A program made the translations under genes and the position numbers. A stretch of DNA of 64,000 nt from UBA1715 sp964346725 (GTDB taxonomy: Bacteria > Bacteroidota > Bacteroidia > Bacteroidales > UBA1715): positions 1 to 64,000 of the forward strand of contig CAYFVM010000002.1 in NCBI GenBank assembly GCA_964346725.1, given 5' to 3'. This document shows, one piece after another, positions 20,845-30,892 of this stretch (position 1 is the stretch's first letter; every line of letters starts with the position of its first letter). A model generated the notes under the pieces. It saw only the letters and a list, made by a program, of their open reading frames with translations, was not told the DNA's origin and made no database searches.

Positions 20845-22026
20845 ATGAATTCAAGTAAAAGGAGAAAAATATTGTTTTTATCTGCTTGGTATCCAAATAG
20901 ATATGATGCAATGTCTGGTTTGTTTGTTAGAAAACATGCCGATTGTGTCTCACGATTTGCCGAAGTCATTGTACTCTATCCTTGCCCAACTCAAAACAAC
21001 GATGAAACGGGAATTGTAGAACGGAGATACAATAACGTGCGAGAGATTTATGTGTATTATCATCACGCTCATAATAAAATAGAGAAAGCCGTTGCGTATT
21101 TTGCTGCATTTTTTCGTGGTTTTCGCTTTGTGGAAAATCACTATGGTCGTCCTGATATTTGTCATGTGAATATTTTGACACGAGCTGGCGTTTGTGCTCT
21201 TGTTTTGCAGATGTTATATGGAATTCCCTACGTCATTACTGAACACTGGACGCGTTATTTGCCCGAAAATAATTCATATCATGGCCTTCTACGAAAACTC
21301 TGTACAAAGTTTGTGGTAGTAAAGGCAAAATCAATTTCAACAGTTTCAGAGATGTTGGAAAAGGCGATGAAATTACATGGGTTGAGAAACAATTACGTTC
21401 ATTTGAATAATGTGGTAGATGACTTCTTTTTTAATGACCAACTAAAAAAGCCTTCTCAAAAAAAACAGATATTGCTCGTGTCTTGTTTTAATGAACCTGC
21501 AAAAAATGTCTGCGGAATCGTGCGAACTATTAAACGTCTTTCGCAAAGGAGAAAAGATTTCGTTTTGACTATTGTTGGCGATGGAAAAGATTTTTTGCAA
21601 GTAAAAGAATATGCCGCTTCATTGAATTTAACGTCAGATGAGGTTCAATTTGTAGGAGAAAAGACACCTGAGGTAGTTAGCACATATTTTCATCAATGCG
21701 ATTTTTCAATTCTTTTTTCAAATTATGAAACGGCATCAATAGTAATTATGGAAAGTTTGGCTTCGGGAAGACCTATCGTAACAACGAATGTGGGAATAGT
21801 GCCCGAAGTTATAACAAAAGAAAACGGAATTATTGTTCCTCCACAAGATGAAGATGCCTTTTTTCAAGCTATTTCGCGTATGCTTGATACATACTCAAGC
21901 TATTCGTCAGAGGTAGTTAGAGATAGCGCAAAACCATATTCGTATGATGAGGTAGCGAAGCAATTACAGAACTTGTATTCGTTCGCAAAATCAAGCCCAA
22001 TATCGTTTCCGAAACGAAAGAATTAA
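20845..22026 (+). CDS. Glycosyltransferase family 4 protein
   Basis: GT-B fold enzyme, 393 residues. The N-terminal strand ILFLSAWYPNRYDAMSGLFVRKHA is typical of GT4 enzymes of surface-polysaccharide synthesis. The C-terminal half has LLVSCFNEPAKNVCGIVRTI, LTIVGDGKDF, and the nucleotide-sugar site around NYETASIVIMESLASGRPIVTTNVGIVPEVI (EX7E-like motif). Donor and acceptor are unknown. Its 3' end overlaps the convergent MATE gene by 36 bp. Confidence 0.88.
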   Translation: MNSSKRRKILFLSAWYPNRYDAMSGLFVRKHADCVSRFAEVIVLYPCPTQNNDETGIVERRYNNVREIYVYYHHAHNKIEKAVAYFAAFFRGFRFVENHYGRPDICHVNILTRAGVCALVLQMLYGIPYVITEHWTRYLPENNSYHGLLRKLCTKFVVVKAKSISTVSEMLEKAMKLHGLRNNYVHLNNVVDDFFFNDQLKKPSQKKQILLVSCFNEPAKNVCGIVRTIKRLSQRRKDFVLTIVGDGKDFLQVKEYAASLNLTSDEVQFVGEKTPEVVSTYFHQCDFSILFSNYETASIVIMESLASGRPIVTTNVGIVPEVITKENGIIVPPQDEDAFFQAISRMLDTYSSYSSEVVRDSAKPYSYDEVAKQLQNLYSFAKSSPISFPKRKN

Positions 22027-23325
22027 CCCAAGGGAAACTATTGCAGCAAGAATTTCGGCAACATTTACCGAAAGCCAAATGCCATCAATGCCAAGAATTG
22101 CAGGCAAGATAAACACCGCTCCCATTTCAAAAATAAGTGTTCGTGTGAACGCAGCAACTGCCGAAACTATTCCGTTGTTCAGGGCCGTAAATAACGCAGA
22201 CGTAAACATATTCATTCCACACAAAATGAAGCTGAGCATGTATATGCGATAGGCTCGTACAGTGAAATGATAGAGAACTTCATCGTATCCAACGAAAAAA
22301 CGAACAACGCCACTACATATTATTTGAGCAAGTAGCGTGAGCGCAATTCCTGAAACGAGCATATGTGTAAAACTTTTTTTGAACAGGCTTTGTAGTTCAG
22401 ACCTGTTTTTTGCTCCATAATTAAAGGATATAACTGGCGATATGGCAATGTTGTATCCGATAAGAAACGCTGCATAAATAAAGCCGAGATACATTAAGAT
22501 TCCGTATGCAGCTACACCGTTTTCTCCCACGTGTTTCATGAGTTGCATGTTGTAGCAAACGCTCACGATTGAGAGAGCAATATTTCCGACAAATTCGGAC
22601 AATCCATTGGTACATGTTTTTATAATTGCATGGTAATCAATAGAAAATCGTATGAGTTGTAACGAACTTTTGTTTCGTTTTGACAAAAAGTAGTATAAGG
22701 GAAATATTCCTCCAATAAATTGAGCAATCATAGTTGCGGTAGCTGCTCCGGCAAGTCCCCATTTGAAAACCACAATAAAGAGTGCATCAAGGACTATATT
22801 GATGCATCCGCAAATGATGGTTATTTTTGTACCAAGTTGAGGTCGCTCAGCTGCCATGTAAAACGATTGGAATGCCATTTGGAGCATAAATGCGACCATT
22901 GAAAGGAGCAATATGCGCGCATAAATAACGCAGTCTTTCAACATTTCTCCTTCTTCGGCACCAAGTGCAAGTGCAATCTTGGGAATAAATATAAAAAGTA
23001 GCGTGCTGCTGACTATTCCAACCACAATGGTGACCGCAATGAGCAACGAGAATATTTCATTTGCATGATGCATATTGCCTTCGCCTTTGATTTTAGCCAC
23101 GAGTGCGTTGCCTCCTGTTCCAATCATAATACCGAGTGCGCTAACAATCATCATAATCGGATACACTAAATTGAGTGCGGCAAAAGCTGTAGTGCCAACA
23201 AAATTTGAGACAAAAATTCCATCAACAATGCTGTACACCGAAATGGCCAACATCATGAGGATAGATGGGATAGTGGTTTTTAAAATCCGACTATAGTTAT
23301 AGTGTCCAGATAGTTCTATTTTCAT
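21991..23325 (-). CDS. MATE family efflux transporter
   Basis: 444-residue integral membrane protein with about 12 predicted helices. The N-terminal block SIVDGIFVSNFVGTTAFAALNLVYPIM is a MATE signature, repeated in weaker form in the second half (GILMYLGFIYAAFLIGYNIAISPVISFNYGA). MATE proteins export cationic drugs or metabolites using an ion gradient; the substrate is unknown. It lies 12 bp downstream of ribF on the same strand and overlaps the convergent GT4 gene. Confidence 0.9.
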   Translation of the reverse strand: MKIELSGHYNYSRILKTTIPSILMMLAISVYSIVDGIFVSNFVGTTAFAALNLVYPIMMIVSALGIMIGTGGNALVAKIKGEGNMHHANEIFSLLIAVTIVVGIVSSTLLFIFIPKIALALGAEEGEMLKDCVIYARILLLSMVAFMLQMAFQSFYMAAERPQLGTKITIICGCINIVLDALFIVVFKWGLAGAATATMIAQFIGGIFPLYYFLSKRNKSSLQLIRFSIDYHAIIKTCTNGLSEFVGNIALSIVSVCYNMQLMKHVGENGVAAYGILMYLGFIYAAFLIGYNIAISPVISFNYGAKNRSELQSLFKKSFTHMLVSGIALTLLAQIICSGVVRFFVGYDEVLYHFTVRAYRIYMLSFILCGMNMFTSALFTALNNGIVSAVAAFTRTLIFEMGAVFILPAILGIDGIWLSVNVAEILAAIVSLGLILSFRKRYWA

Positions 23326-23337
23326 ATATAGGTTGCA

Positions 23338-24258
23338 TTATAAAACTGTTCGAGCAGCCGCAATGTCTTTCTTTATTGCTTCTTGCAATGCTTTGCGAGA
23401 AAGAAATTGTTGCTCGTCGCGAAGGCGAGAAACAAAACGAATACGTACGTACTCTTCATATAAATCTCCTTGAAAATCAAGTAGATGTGTCTCTATTGTA
23501 AGAGGTAATTCCTTTTGTATTGTAGGATTTGTGCCAATGTTTACTACCGAAGCGTATTCTTTGCCGTTTACTACCGTGTAGCAAGCATATACGCCAACAG
23601 CGGGAATCATTTTTTGCGAGAAGTTCAATTGCAAATTTGCCGTAGGAAATCCAAGCGTTCTGCCTATTTGAACTCCTGCAATGATGGTTCCGTCAATAAA
23701 ATAGTTGTATGTTAAATACGAATTTGCAGTCTTGATGTCTCCTAACGATAACGCATTTCGAACTTTTGTTGAGCTAATTGCTTTTGATCCAATGGAATAA
23801 GCTTCAATCTGTTCTAGCTCAAAATGTAGCTTTTGTGCAAATTGCTGCATGAGTTCAAATGTACCGGAACAATTCTTCCCGTATTTATGGTCGTAGCCAA
23901 TGATTACTTTTCGTGCGCCAATTCCTTCGTGAATTATCTGTGTTATGTAGTCCTCTGGGCTCAAATTTGCAAATTCGTTGGAGAAAGGTAATACCAGACA
24001 AGCATCTAAGCCGGTTTGCTCCAAAAGTTCTAGTTTTTCTTCTAAACTCGTAAGCATTTTGAATCCTTCTGCTTTGTCGAAAAATACTCGAGGATGTGGC
24101 CAAAATGTCAACAGAACCGATTCTCCTTGGTATGCGTTTTTCTCCGACTCCAAATGCGCAAGAATTTCGCGATGTCCTGCATGAACACCATCAAACATTC
24201 CTATGGTAAGAATAGGATTGTGTGCCGAAAATTCTTGTATGGAATGATAGATTTTCAT
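23338..24258 (-). CDS. ribF: Bifunctional riboflavin kinase / FAD synthetase
   Basis: Converts riboflavin to FMN and FAD. 306 residues from the ATG at 24258; 17 codons upstream stay open but do not fit the family. The N-terminal nucleotidyltransferase domain shows TIGMFDGVHAGHR at residues 18-30 and SSTKVRNALSLGDI. The C-terminal flavokinase domain shows IGRTLGFPTANL and VNIGTNPT. The glycine-methionine form (GMFDGVH) in place of the common GNFDGVH is a minor variant. Confidence 0.95.
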   Translation of the reverse strand: MKIYHSIQEFSAHNPILTIGMFDGVHAGHREILAHLESEKNAYQGESVLLTFWPHPRVFFDKAEGFKMLTSLEEKLELLEQTGLDACLVLPFSNEFANLSPEDYITQIIHEGIGARKVIIGYDHKYGKNCSGTFELMQQFAQKLHFELEQIEAYSIGSKAISSTKVRNALSLGDIKTANSYLTYNYFIDGTIIAGVQIGRTLGFPTANLQLNFSQKMIPAVGVYACYTVVNGKEYASVVNIGTNPTIQKELPLTIETHLLDFQGDLYEEYVRIRFVSRLRDEQQFLSRKALQEAIKKDIAAARTVL

Positions 24259-24327
24259 TTGCCACAAAGATACACTTTTCCCTTTTTTTAGAAATAGTGC
24301 GAAAGACAATACTCATTTTTAATGGTA

Positions 24328-25089
24328 TTATTTCTTTGTGTAGGACTGCCTTCCTGATTGGTACACTTCGTTTTCCATCGTCTTCATGGTAAAGTCAACG
24401 TAGAAGTTTCCTTCAAAATTGTATTTTCCTGTACCGGAAATGAGATATTTGTTCCCTAAAAAGTCTATCCACTCTGTGTCATCAGGAATTGTGACGGCCA
24501 TACTTTCATCTTGTGTAAAAACGAATGGCACATATTGGCCGGCGAGTGGGAAATCCCAGAAATTGTTGTTCTTTATTGTGGTTTCGTTTTGCTTTGTTAA
24601 TTCTACATCGTAGGTGGAGTTTGTAGACGATTCAAAGCAAGAATATGTTCCGGTAAAATAGTCTATAAATGCTTGTTGCGAAAAGGCAACCGAGCATGTT
24701 GCGTAATTTTTTGAAACCGTAATATCCGATGACGAAATAGTCAAATTAATAGAGTAGGCTGTGCCTTTGGTGATTTTTGCAGTATTGATAGTAAGGTAAA
24801 TGCTATCTAATGCGTTGCTTTTCAATGATTTACTTGTACTTATGGAATACACATCGTTGGGAAGGGATGTCTGTGCTGAAATGTTGATTGTAGCTGTAGA
24901 ATTTCCGCCAAAAACTTGAATAGGAACGGCTATGTCGTATTCGTCGGAAGCGATAAACGAGATAGTTTCGGTATAATTTGTTTGCGCAAATTCAACGGTG
25001 GGTTGTTCTATGCTTGCGTCAAGATATTCGTTTTTGTTGCACGACGCCAAAGAACAAACGCAAAGCAGATATATGAGAAGTCGTTTCAT
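24328..25089 (-). CDS. Surface lipoprotein paired with SusD-like protein
   Basis: 253 residues with a type II signal peptide: MKRLLIYLLCVCSLASC, lipobox LASC, lipidated at C17. The N-terminal third looks like an immunoglobulin/Calx-beta-like DUF1735/DUF4843 domain (resemblance by eye: strand-rich, charged pattern DIAVPIQVFGG, then LPNDVYSI, KGTAYSINLTI). The rest is unassigned. It overlaps the start of the SusD-like gene by one base, so they are one unit. It may bind the same glycan or be a surface-anchored accessory protein. Confidence 0.75.
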   Translation of the reverse strand: MKRLLIYLLCVCSLASCNKNEYLDASIEQPTVEFAQTNYTETISFIASDEYDIAVPIQVFGGNSTATINISAQTSLPNDVYSISTSKSLKSNALDSIYLTINTAKITKGTAYSINLTISSSDITVSKNYATCSVAFSQQAFIDYFTGTYSCFESSTNSTYDVELTKQNETTIKNNNFWDFPLAGQYVPFVFTQDESMAVTIPDDTEWIDFLGNKYLISGTGKYNFEGNFYVDFTMKTMENEVYQSGRQSYTKK

Positions 25090-26480
25090 TAGTATCCTTG
25101 ATTTGGTGTTAGATTACTGTTGGCGTTCAATTCGGCCGTAGGAATTGGGAACGCAAATAAATAACTTGGGTTTGGAACGGAGCAAATCGTTGAATTGCAA
25201 TCAGTTCTCTCTATCCCAAATGAAAATACCGAGCGTTTTAATTGGAAAAATCGTTTGCCTTCAAAGGCAAATTCTTTCCGGTATTCTTCATGAACTTTCA
25301 AATACAAATCCGTGGCAGAAAGGTTGTCCAAAACGCACGACGCATCTACACGTTTTGTTAATTGTTCCATAATGGCAAGCGCCTTTTCGTAATACTCTGT
25401 TTGCGTAGCCAAATCAGTAGCTTCCATCATTTTTACTAAATAACAGTCCGCCAGTATGAAATAAATTTCAGACAAACGAAGAACCGGCACGTTGTCTATG
25501 CCTAAACCCTCACGTCCGGGATATTTCATGAAAAATTTTTCAGAGCGTTTTTTGATGAAAGCTGTCCGAATGTCGGAATTGGAATAGAAGGTGAGCAAAT
25601 CTTCCGAAGGAACTATGCCTCCGTATCCGTCAGGCGAAAGCATGTGCCCAATGCTGTTAGTTCCTTGATTGTCTGTGGCCGACATGGCAATGGAGAAAAT
25701 GCTCTCCGTTGACGATTCTTGCGACCAACTTGCCATGTAATTGTCGGCAGTGAGTAATGAATATTGGTTTGTGGCAATCAGTTTTTCGGCTGTTTCTATT
25801 GCTTTAGTTCTTTGATTATCAGAAATGTAGGCGAGTGTTAGCAAAGCTTCAACACTATATTTGTTGAATCGAAATGGGGTAACGTCGGCATTCTCCAACA
25901 ATGTTTCTGCTTGGCGCAAATCGTTGATAATTTGCGCATACACAGTTCTTACTGGTGTACGTGATGGATAAGGAATAGTATCGTTGGCAATAGGAATACC
26001 TTCCGTTGAAAACGAAGACTTGTTTGCAAACATGCGAAGTAAGTCAAAATAGGCTAAACTTCGTATGGCAAGCGCTTCTCCATATATGGTCTCGTTTAAA
26101 TCATTACGGCTGCTGTCTCGGCACGCTTTGATAATGTTGTCGGCGTTGTTAATTATCTTGTATGCAATAGACCAAAATGCCTTTAAATCTTCATCATCGG
26201 CGGTTACGCTGAAGTTGTAAAACGATGAAAAATTGCCAGTGTTTTGTGTCGAAAGTTTTGCGTTGTCGGCATAAACGTCGCCAATCAAAATAAAATTTCG
26301 TCCGTAGTAATTGTAATTCTGGAAATCGCTATAGCAACCAATAAGAGCAGAATTTACGCCTTGTGCAGTGGAAAACAATTTTGCTTGTGGTGCGTAGTTT
26401 GTCGGTTCTTTGTCAAGAAAATCATCAGCGCAAGCTGTAAAGAGTATCGTGGAGAATAGAGCGAGTAATACTTTTTTCAT
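25089..26480 (-). CDS. SusD/RagB family nutrient-binding outer-membrane lipoprotein
   Basis: 463 residues, lipobox FTAC with C17. SusD hallmarks are the DDFLDKEP start, YAPQAKLFSTAQGVNSALIGCY, WSIAYKIINNADNIIKAC, the TPR-rich GEALAIRSLAYFDLLRMF, and the C-terminal EEYRKEFAFEGKRFFQLKR. It normally caps a SusC TonB-dependent transporter, but no susC lies next to it: the gene upstream is the LtaS-like enzyme. The ligand is unknown; the downstream lipoprotein is the only probable partner here. Confidence 0.92.
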   Translation of the reverse strand: MKKVLLALFSTILFTACADDFLDKEPTNYAPQAKLFSTAQGVNSALIGCYSDFQNYNYYGRNFILIGDVYADNAKLSTQNTGNFSSFYNFSVTADDEDLKAFWSIAYKIINNADNIIKACRDSSRNDLNETIYGEALAIRSLAYFDLLRMFANKSSFSTEGIPIANDTIPYPSRTPVRTVYAQIINDLRQAETLLENADVTPFRFNKYSVEALLTLAYISDNQRTKAIETAEKLIATNQYSLLTADNYMASWSQESSTESIFSIAMSATDNQGTNSIGHMLSPDGYGGIVPSEDLLTFYSNSDIRTAFIKKRSEKFFMKYPGREGLGIDNVPVLRLSEIYFILADCYLVKMMEATDLATQTEYYEKALAIMEQLTKRVDASCVLDNLSATDLYLKVHEEYRKEFAFEGKRFFQLKRSVFSFGIERTDCNSTICSVPNPSYLFAFPIPTAELNANSNLTPNQGY

Positions 26481-26520
26481 AAATTTCTTTAAAAGACTTT
26501 CAAAGATATAAATAAAGCAA

Positions 26521-28353
26521 TCATTTTCGATAGAAATCGGTTGTAACTTTTTGAAGCAGAGCTTTTCCTTGTTGCAACGTTGTATCTTGTAAATTGTCAG
26601 TTTTCTTTATAATGGCGGCGTTTTCGTTGTCCCAAGAAAACGATTGATTGCCACGTAAAAAGCCCATTCCGTTGTTGTACGCATAAAATGCAAAAGGTTG
26701 GTCGCCTCGCAAAATATCTTTGCTGAATGAGAATTGCGCAGAAGGCAGGTCAAGTTGATTACAGAGCATCATTGGTAAATCACACTGGGCAACCAATTCG
26801 GATATTACGGTATCGGTTGCAACCACGCCACCCGTCCAAATGAGAGGAATGTGAAATTTATCTTGACAGGAAACGATTTGCGGATTTTTGGTTATGCGAG
26901 AACCATGGTCTGAAACGAAAATAACGAGCGTGTTGTCCCACCAAGGCTCTAAACGCGCACGACGCATAAAGTCGCCTATACAACTATCGCTATAGTGTAT
27001 GGAGTTTAGAAGTTTTGAATATTCGTCGGGGCCCGAAAATTCGCTTTCCATCGGCACGTTGAATGGTTCGTGGCTGCTGAGTGTGTAGCAAACGGTGAAA
27101 AATGGTTGTTTTTCTGTGTGCAAATCGGAAAACATGCGTGAAAGAACCACATGGTCGAGCGCACCCCATTTTGTTACTTTGGCTTCAAGTCCGAAATCAT
27201 CAATCGTTACGCAGTGTTCTATGCCGCCGTAGCGGAAATATGAGTTCATGTTACCGAAACGAATGTCGCCACCGTGATAGAGTGAGAGTGAATAATCCAA
27301 GGAATCAAAAAGAAGGCTGAGGTAGGGAAGTTTTTCCGCTTTCTCGTTAAATTTCATGATTGCAGCGGTTGGGTGCGCCGGGTAACCACTCAAAATTGAG
27401 GCTATGCCCATTTCACTTTTGGTGCCGTTTGCGTAGCAATTTGAAAATAAAATGCCCGACTTTGCAATTGAGTCTAGGTTTGGCGTAACGCCTTTTTGCC
27501 CACCCAATACACTAATTTGCGAAGCAGTAAAACTCTCCAAAATAAAAATAACAATGTTCGGACGTTTGTTGGTAATCAGTTGCGTTGGCTTTTGTTGTTT
27601 TGAATACAAAAGTTTGTCACAAATGCTGTTACATTCTGATTCTTCCATGAATACATTTGCCTCATCTTTTTTACTTGAAAACACTGAAGATAAAAAGTGC
27701 CATTGGTCATTGATTGCTCCATGATTAGCAAATGTTTTTTTGCTGAAATATACCGTGCCGGTGCGCAATGCGGCAACACTTAATCCTCCTCGAATGGGAA
27801 TAATCATTATGCCCATTATGAGTATAAAAATCAAGAGTGACGGATAGTTTGTTCGTTCAAATTTGTAGCAGAGAGTTGCTATCCATTTTTTATAGAAAAT
27901 ATAAAAACCGACAATAATTGCTATCACTACGAATACAAGTAACGCTATATGCCACAGCGGAGTAGATGCCATAGCTTCTTTGGGCGTAGCCAAGTATTCC
28001 AAAACGGACGAGTCCATCCTGTATCCCCAGTTGCGGTAGAGTTCGGCATCGCACACGGTAATAATGGCCCCAGGGATGAGCAATAATAATGTCAATGTGG
28101 TGAGTGCAATTTTGATTTTCCCATTGTCTTTTACGAAAATGGAGATACATAGAATTACCGAAGTTAGTACGACAATATACCCAATCATGGAGGCATCGTG
28201 CGAGAAACCTGAAATGAATGTCTGAAAAATTGTGCCCCAATCAAGTCCAGCCGTGAGTGTGTGGTTGTATACTAAAAACAGCATTCTGCTGAATTCAAAA
28301 AACAGGAGCCAGAACAAGGCGTAGAACAGAAGGAGTTGTAATCGAGATTTCAT
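26521..28353 (-). CDS. LTA synthase-like sulfatase-fold membrane enzyme
   Basis: 610 residues. About five membrane helices occupy residues 1-200, followed by an extracytoplasmic alkaline phosphatase/sulfatase-fold domain starting at RPNIVIFILESFTAS. The threonine in ESFTAS matches the catalytic nucleophile position of LtaS. GTKSEMGIASILSGYP and the metal-site VSDHGSR complete the signature. In Gram-negative bacteria such proteins move phosphoglycerol or phosphoethanolamine groups onto periplasmic or surface glycans. The actual reaction is unknown. It lies 40 bp upstream of susD on the same strand and has a good promoter. Confidence 0.88.
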   Translation of the reverse strand: MKSRLQLLLFYALFWLLFFEFSRMLFLVYNHTLTAGLDWGTIFQTFISGFSHDASMIGYIVVLTSVILCISIFVKDNGKIKIALTTLTLLLLIPGAIITVCDAELYRNWGYRMDSSVLEYLATPKEAMASTPLWHIALLVFVVIAIIVGFYIFYKKWIATLCYKFERTNYPSLLIFILIMGIMIIPIRGGLSVAALRTGTVYFSKKTFANHGAINDQWHFLSSVFSSKKDEANVFMEESECNSICDKLLYSKQQKPTQLITNKRPNIVIFILESFTASQISVLGGQKGVTPNLDSIAKSGILFSNCYANGTKSEMGIASILSGYPAHPTAAIMKFNEKAEKLPYLSLLFDSLDYSLSLYHGGDIRFGNMNSYFRYGGIEHCVTIDDFGLEAKVTKWGALDHVVLSRMFSDLHTEKQPFFTVCYTLSSHEPFNVPMESEFSGPDEYSKLLNSIHYSDSCIGDFMRRARLEPWWDNTLVIFVSDHGSRITKNPQIVSCQDKFHIPLIWTGGVVATDTVISELVAQCDLPMMLCNQLDLPSAQFSFSKDILRGDQPFAFYAYNNGMGFLRGNQSFSWDNENAAIIKKTDNLQDTTLQQGKALLQKVTTDFYRK

Positions 28354-28375
28354 TGTATTAGAAACATTGGTCTTA

Positions 28376-28405
28376 CAAAAGTATTAAAACCATAGAATTT
28401 TGCAA
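28376..28405 (-). promoter_or_regulatory. Promoter of the LtaS-like / susD transcription unit
   Basis: Read on the minus strand, TTG (28405-28403) is followed after 19 bases by TACTTTTG (28383-28376), a full match to the Bacteroidetes TTG-N19-TAnnTTTG promoter. The start codon at 28353 lies about 16 nt below the expected transcript start. The -33 box falls in a 12-bp palindrome, TTGCAATTGCAA (28400-28411). Confidence 0.65.
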
Positions 28406-28417
28406 TTGCAAGAGGGG

Positions 28418-30892
28418 TCAATACGGATCTACATTTATGGAAAAACTAGTGGTTTTATATTCCTCACGATTTACAATTGCTTGCATACAATCGCTTACTT
28501 GTTTGCGTATGTTGGCAAAATTAAATTGGCGAGGGATTTTTAGTAAAATATCTTGTGCATATAAAAGTTGAATTCTGGGAATGGGAGGGAATTCCGGTCC
28601 AAGTATAACTATATCTTTTATTTTGCGTAAATCAGAGGCGAGTTGCTTCGCTGCCGAAATAGCCGTGTCTTTGTCGCGATTTTTGATGGTAACTTTTATG
28701 AGTCGAGTAAAGGGTGGGTACCAGAAATTTTTGCGCTCAAGCATCTGTGTATTAAGCATTGACTGGTAGTTGTTCTCTTTTACAAATTGGATAATTGGGT
28801 GTTCTGCTTGGAATGTTTGAATATAGACGTCACCTTGCTTCTCGCTTCGGCCGGCGCGGCCTGCAACCTGCACCATTAACTGAAACGCACGTTCGTCTGC
28901 TCTAAAATCGGGAAGGCGAAGCATACTATCGGCACTGAGAATTCCAACAAGTCCAACGTTTTCAAAATCAAGACCTTTGGTTATCATTTGTGTGCCAATC
29001 AATATGTCTATATCATGATTTTCAAAACGAGAAATTAAGTCGGTGTACGCATTTTTGCCGCGAGTGGTGTCTAAGTCCATTCGTGCTATACGAACATTAG
29101 GAAACATTTCGTGAAGAGTGTCTTCAATTTTTTCCGTACCAAAACCAACCAAGTGCATGTCTCTGTTGTGACATTCGGGGCATTCCGAGCTAAATTGAAT
29201 GGTATATCCGCAGTGGTGACATTTAAGAGAATTTGAAAATTTATGGTAGGTAAGACTTACATCACAGTTTCGGCACTGAGGAACGTAGCCACAATCGGGA
29301 CATTCAAGGTATGGCGAAAATCCTCGACGGTTTTGGAACAAAATAATTTGTCGTTTTTCTGCCAAATTTTTCTCAATCGCTTCAAGCAATGTTTTGCTGA
29401 AAATGTCACGCATGCGTTGTTGCTTGTGCTCTGTGCGAAGGTCAACAATGTGCATCAATGGTAATGGCGCTTTGGTGTGCCGAGTTTTCATTTCTACCAA
29501 AGCCAATTTTTTTTGTAATACGTTGTAATACGTTTCTACGCTTGGCGTTGCTGTGCCTAAAAGCAGGTTCGCTTTAAAATTCGATGCAAGTATGTACGCC
29601 ATATCGCGTGCATTGTATCGAGGTGCCGGGTCATATTGCTTAAATGACGATTCATGTTCTTCGTCAATGATTATAAGTCCTAAGTTGTTGAATGGCAAAA
29701 AGATAGAAGAGCGAACGCCTAAAATTACACGATACGAATTTTCGTTGTTTTGTAAAATGTTGTTCCAAACTTCCACGCGTTCGTTGTCGGAAAATTTAGA
29801 ATGGTAGATGCCCACTTTGTCGCCAAAAACATCGCGCAAGCGGTTTATAATTTGCGATGTGAGTGCAATTTCTGGTAACAAATACAATACTTGCTTTCCA
29901 CTGTCTATGATTTCTTGTATCAAGTGAATATACACTTCGGTTTTTCCACTTGATGTTACTCCGTGAAGCAAACAAAACTTATTCTGAGAAAATGCCTCGT
30001 GAATTCCTTGCAATGCCGTTTGTTGTTGGTCGCTTAACTGTGCAAGACCTTTAATTTCTTTATTTGTCTTAGCAAAACGCGAAACTTCTTTGTTCTCAAT
30101 AACGATGATATTTTTCTTTGCAAGTTCCGCCAAAATAGCAGACGACGTTTGTGTGAGCGCGTTTTGTCTAGCTACGGAAAACGATTCCTCATCTTTGTGA
30201 AGAATTGTTTCGTTGAGCAACCACAAGAAAAAACTTTGTTGCTTTGCGGCGCGAGCAATTTGGGCAAACGATTGGTCTATAAACGACTTGTCTTGTACAT
30301 TACCTGCAAGTCGTATGTATGCTTCTAACTTTGGCTTGTATTGGTTCGAAATATTTTCGCTAATAACGATAGCGTTGAGTTTTACGAGTTTTTGTACCTG
30401 AATTGTTACCGATTTTTTATTAAGTGTTTTTGCTAAATCGAGTAGCGAAAGACTTTCGTTTCTCTCAACTGCATAATACACTTGTCGGTCTGCTTCGTTA
30501 AGCGTCATGCAGTCAAAGTCGGGATTGGCAGAGACTATGGCTTCACTTTCTAGTTTGAGACCTGAGGGAAGAGCCGCTTTCATAATCTCTCCTCGTGTGC
30601 ACATATAATAGTTAGATATCCAGTTCCACAACTGTAATTGTTTTTTGGTAACAATTGGCGCCTCATCCAGTACCGATTCTACTGACTTTATTACAGCTAC
30701 ATTGGGTTTATTGTGGTGAATATCATACACAATGGCGGTGTACATTTTGCGTTGTCCAAGCTGCACAATTACACGGCTACCTATAGCGATAGAATCTTTG
30801 AGAGATTCTGGTACTTGATACGTGTAAAGTGGAACAGCTAGTGGCAAAAGTACGTCTATAAACGTTGCCGTATGTCTATCTTTATTTTCCAA
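28418..30892 (-). CDS. priA: Primosomal protein N' (replication restart helicase)
   Basis: 824-residue 3'-to-5' helicase that reloads the replisome at stalled forks. The N-terminal 3'BD domain (VLLPLAVPLYTYQVP) is followed by Walker A GVTSSGKT near residue 311, DEEH near 409, the paired zinc motifs CPDCGYVPQCRNC...CHHCG...CPECH at about 530-575, and QMITKGLDFENVGL. Full length. It overlaps the upstream HAD gene by 11 bp, in a recQ-HAD-priA unit. Confidence 0.96.
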   Translation of the reverse strand: MENKDRHTATFIDVLLPLAVPLYTYQVPESLKDSIAIGSRVIVQLGQRKMYTAIVYDIHHNKPNVAVIKSVESVLDEAPIVTKKQLQLWNWISNYYMCTRGEIMKAALPSGLKLESEAIVSANPDFDCMTLNEADRQVYYAVERNESLSLLDLAKTLNKKSVTIQVQKLVKLNAIVISENISNQYKPKLEAYIRLAGNVQDKSFIDQSFAQIARAAKQQSFFLWLLNETILHKDEESFSVARQNALTQTSSAILAELAKKNIIVIENKEVSRFAKTNKEIKGLAQLSDQQQTALQGIHEAFSQNKFCLLHGVTSSGKTEVYIHLIQEIIDSGKQVLYLLPEIALTSQIINRLRDVFGDKVGIYHSKFSDNERVEVWNNILQNNENSYRVILGVRSSIFLPFNNLGLIIIDEEHESSFKQYDPAPRYNARDMAYILASNFKANLLLGTATPSVETYYNVLQKKLALVEMKTRHTKAPLPLMHIVDLRTEHKQQRMRDIFSKTLLEAIEKNLAEKRQIILFQNRRGFSPYLECPDCGYVPQCRNCDVSLTYHKFSNSLKCHHCGYTIQFSSECPECHNRDMHLVGFGTEKIEDTLHEMFPNVRIARMDLDTTRGKNAYTDLISRFENHDIDILIGTQMITKGLDFENVGLVGILSADSMLRLPDFRADERAFQLMVQVAGRAGRSEKQGDVYIQTFQAEHPIIQFVKENNYQSMLNTQMLERKNFWYPPFTRLIKVTIKNRDKDTAISAAKQLASDLRKIKDIVILGPEFPPIPRIQLLYAQDILLKIPRQFNFANIRKQVSDCMQAIVNREEYKTTSFSINVDPY

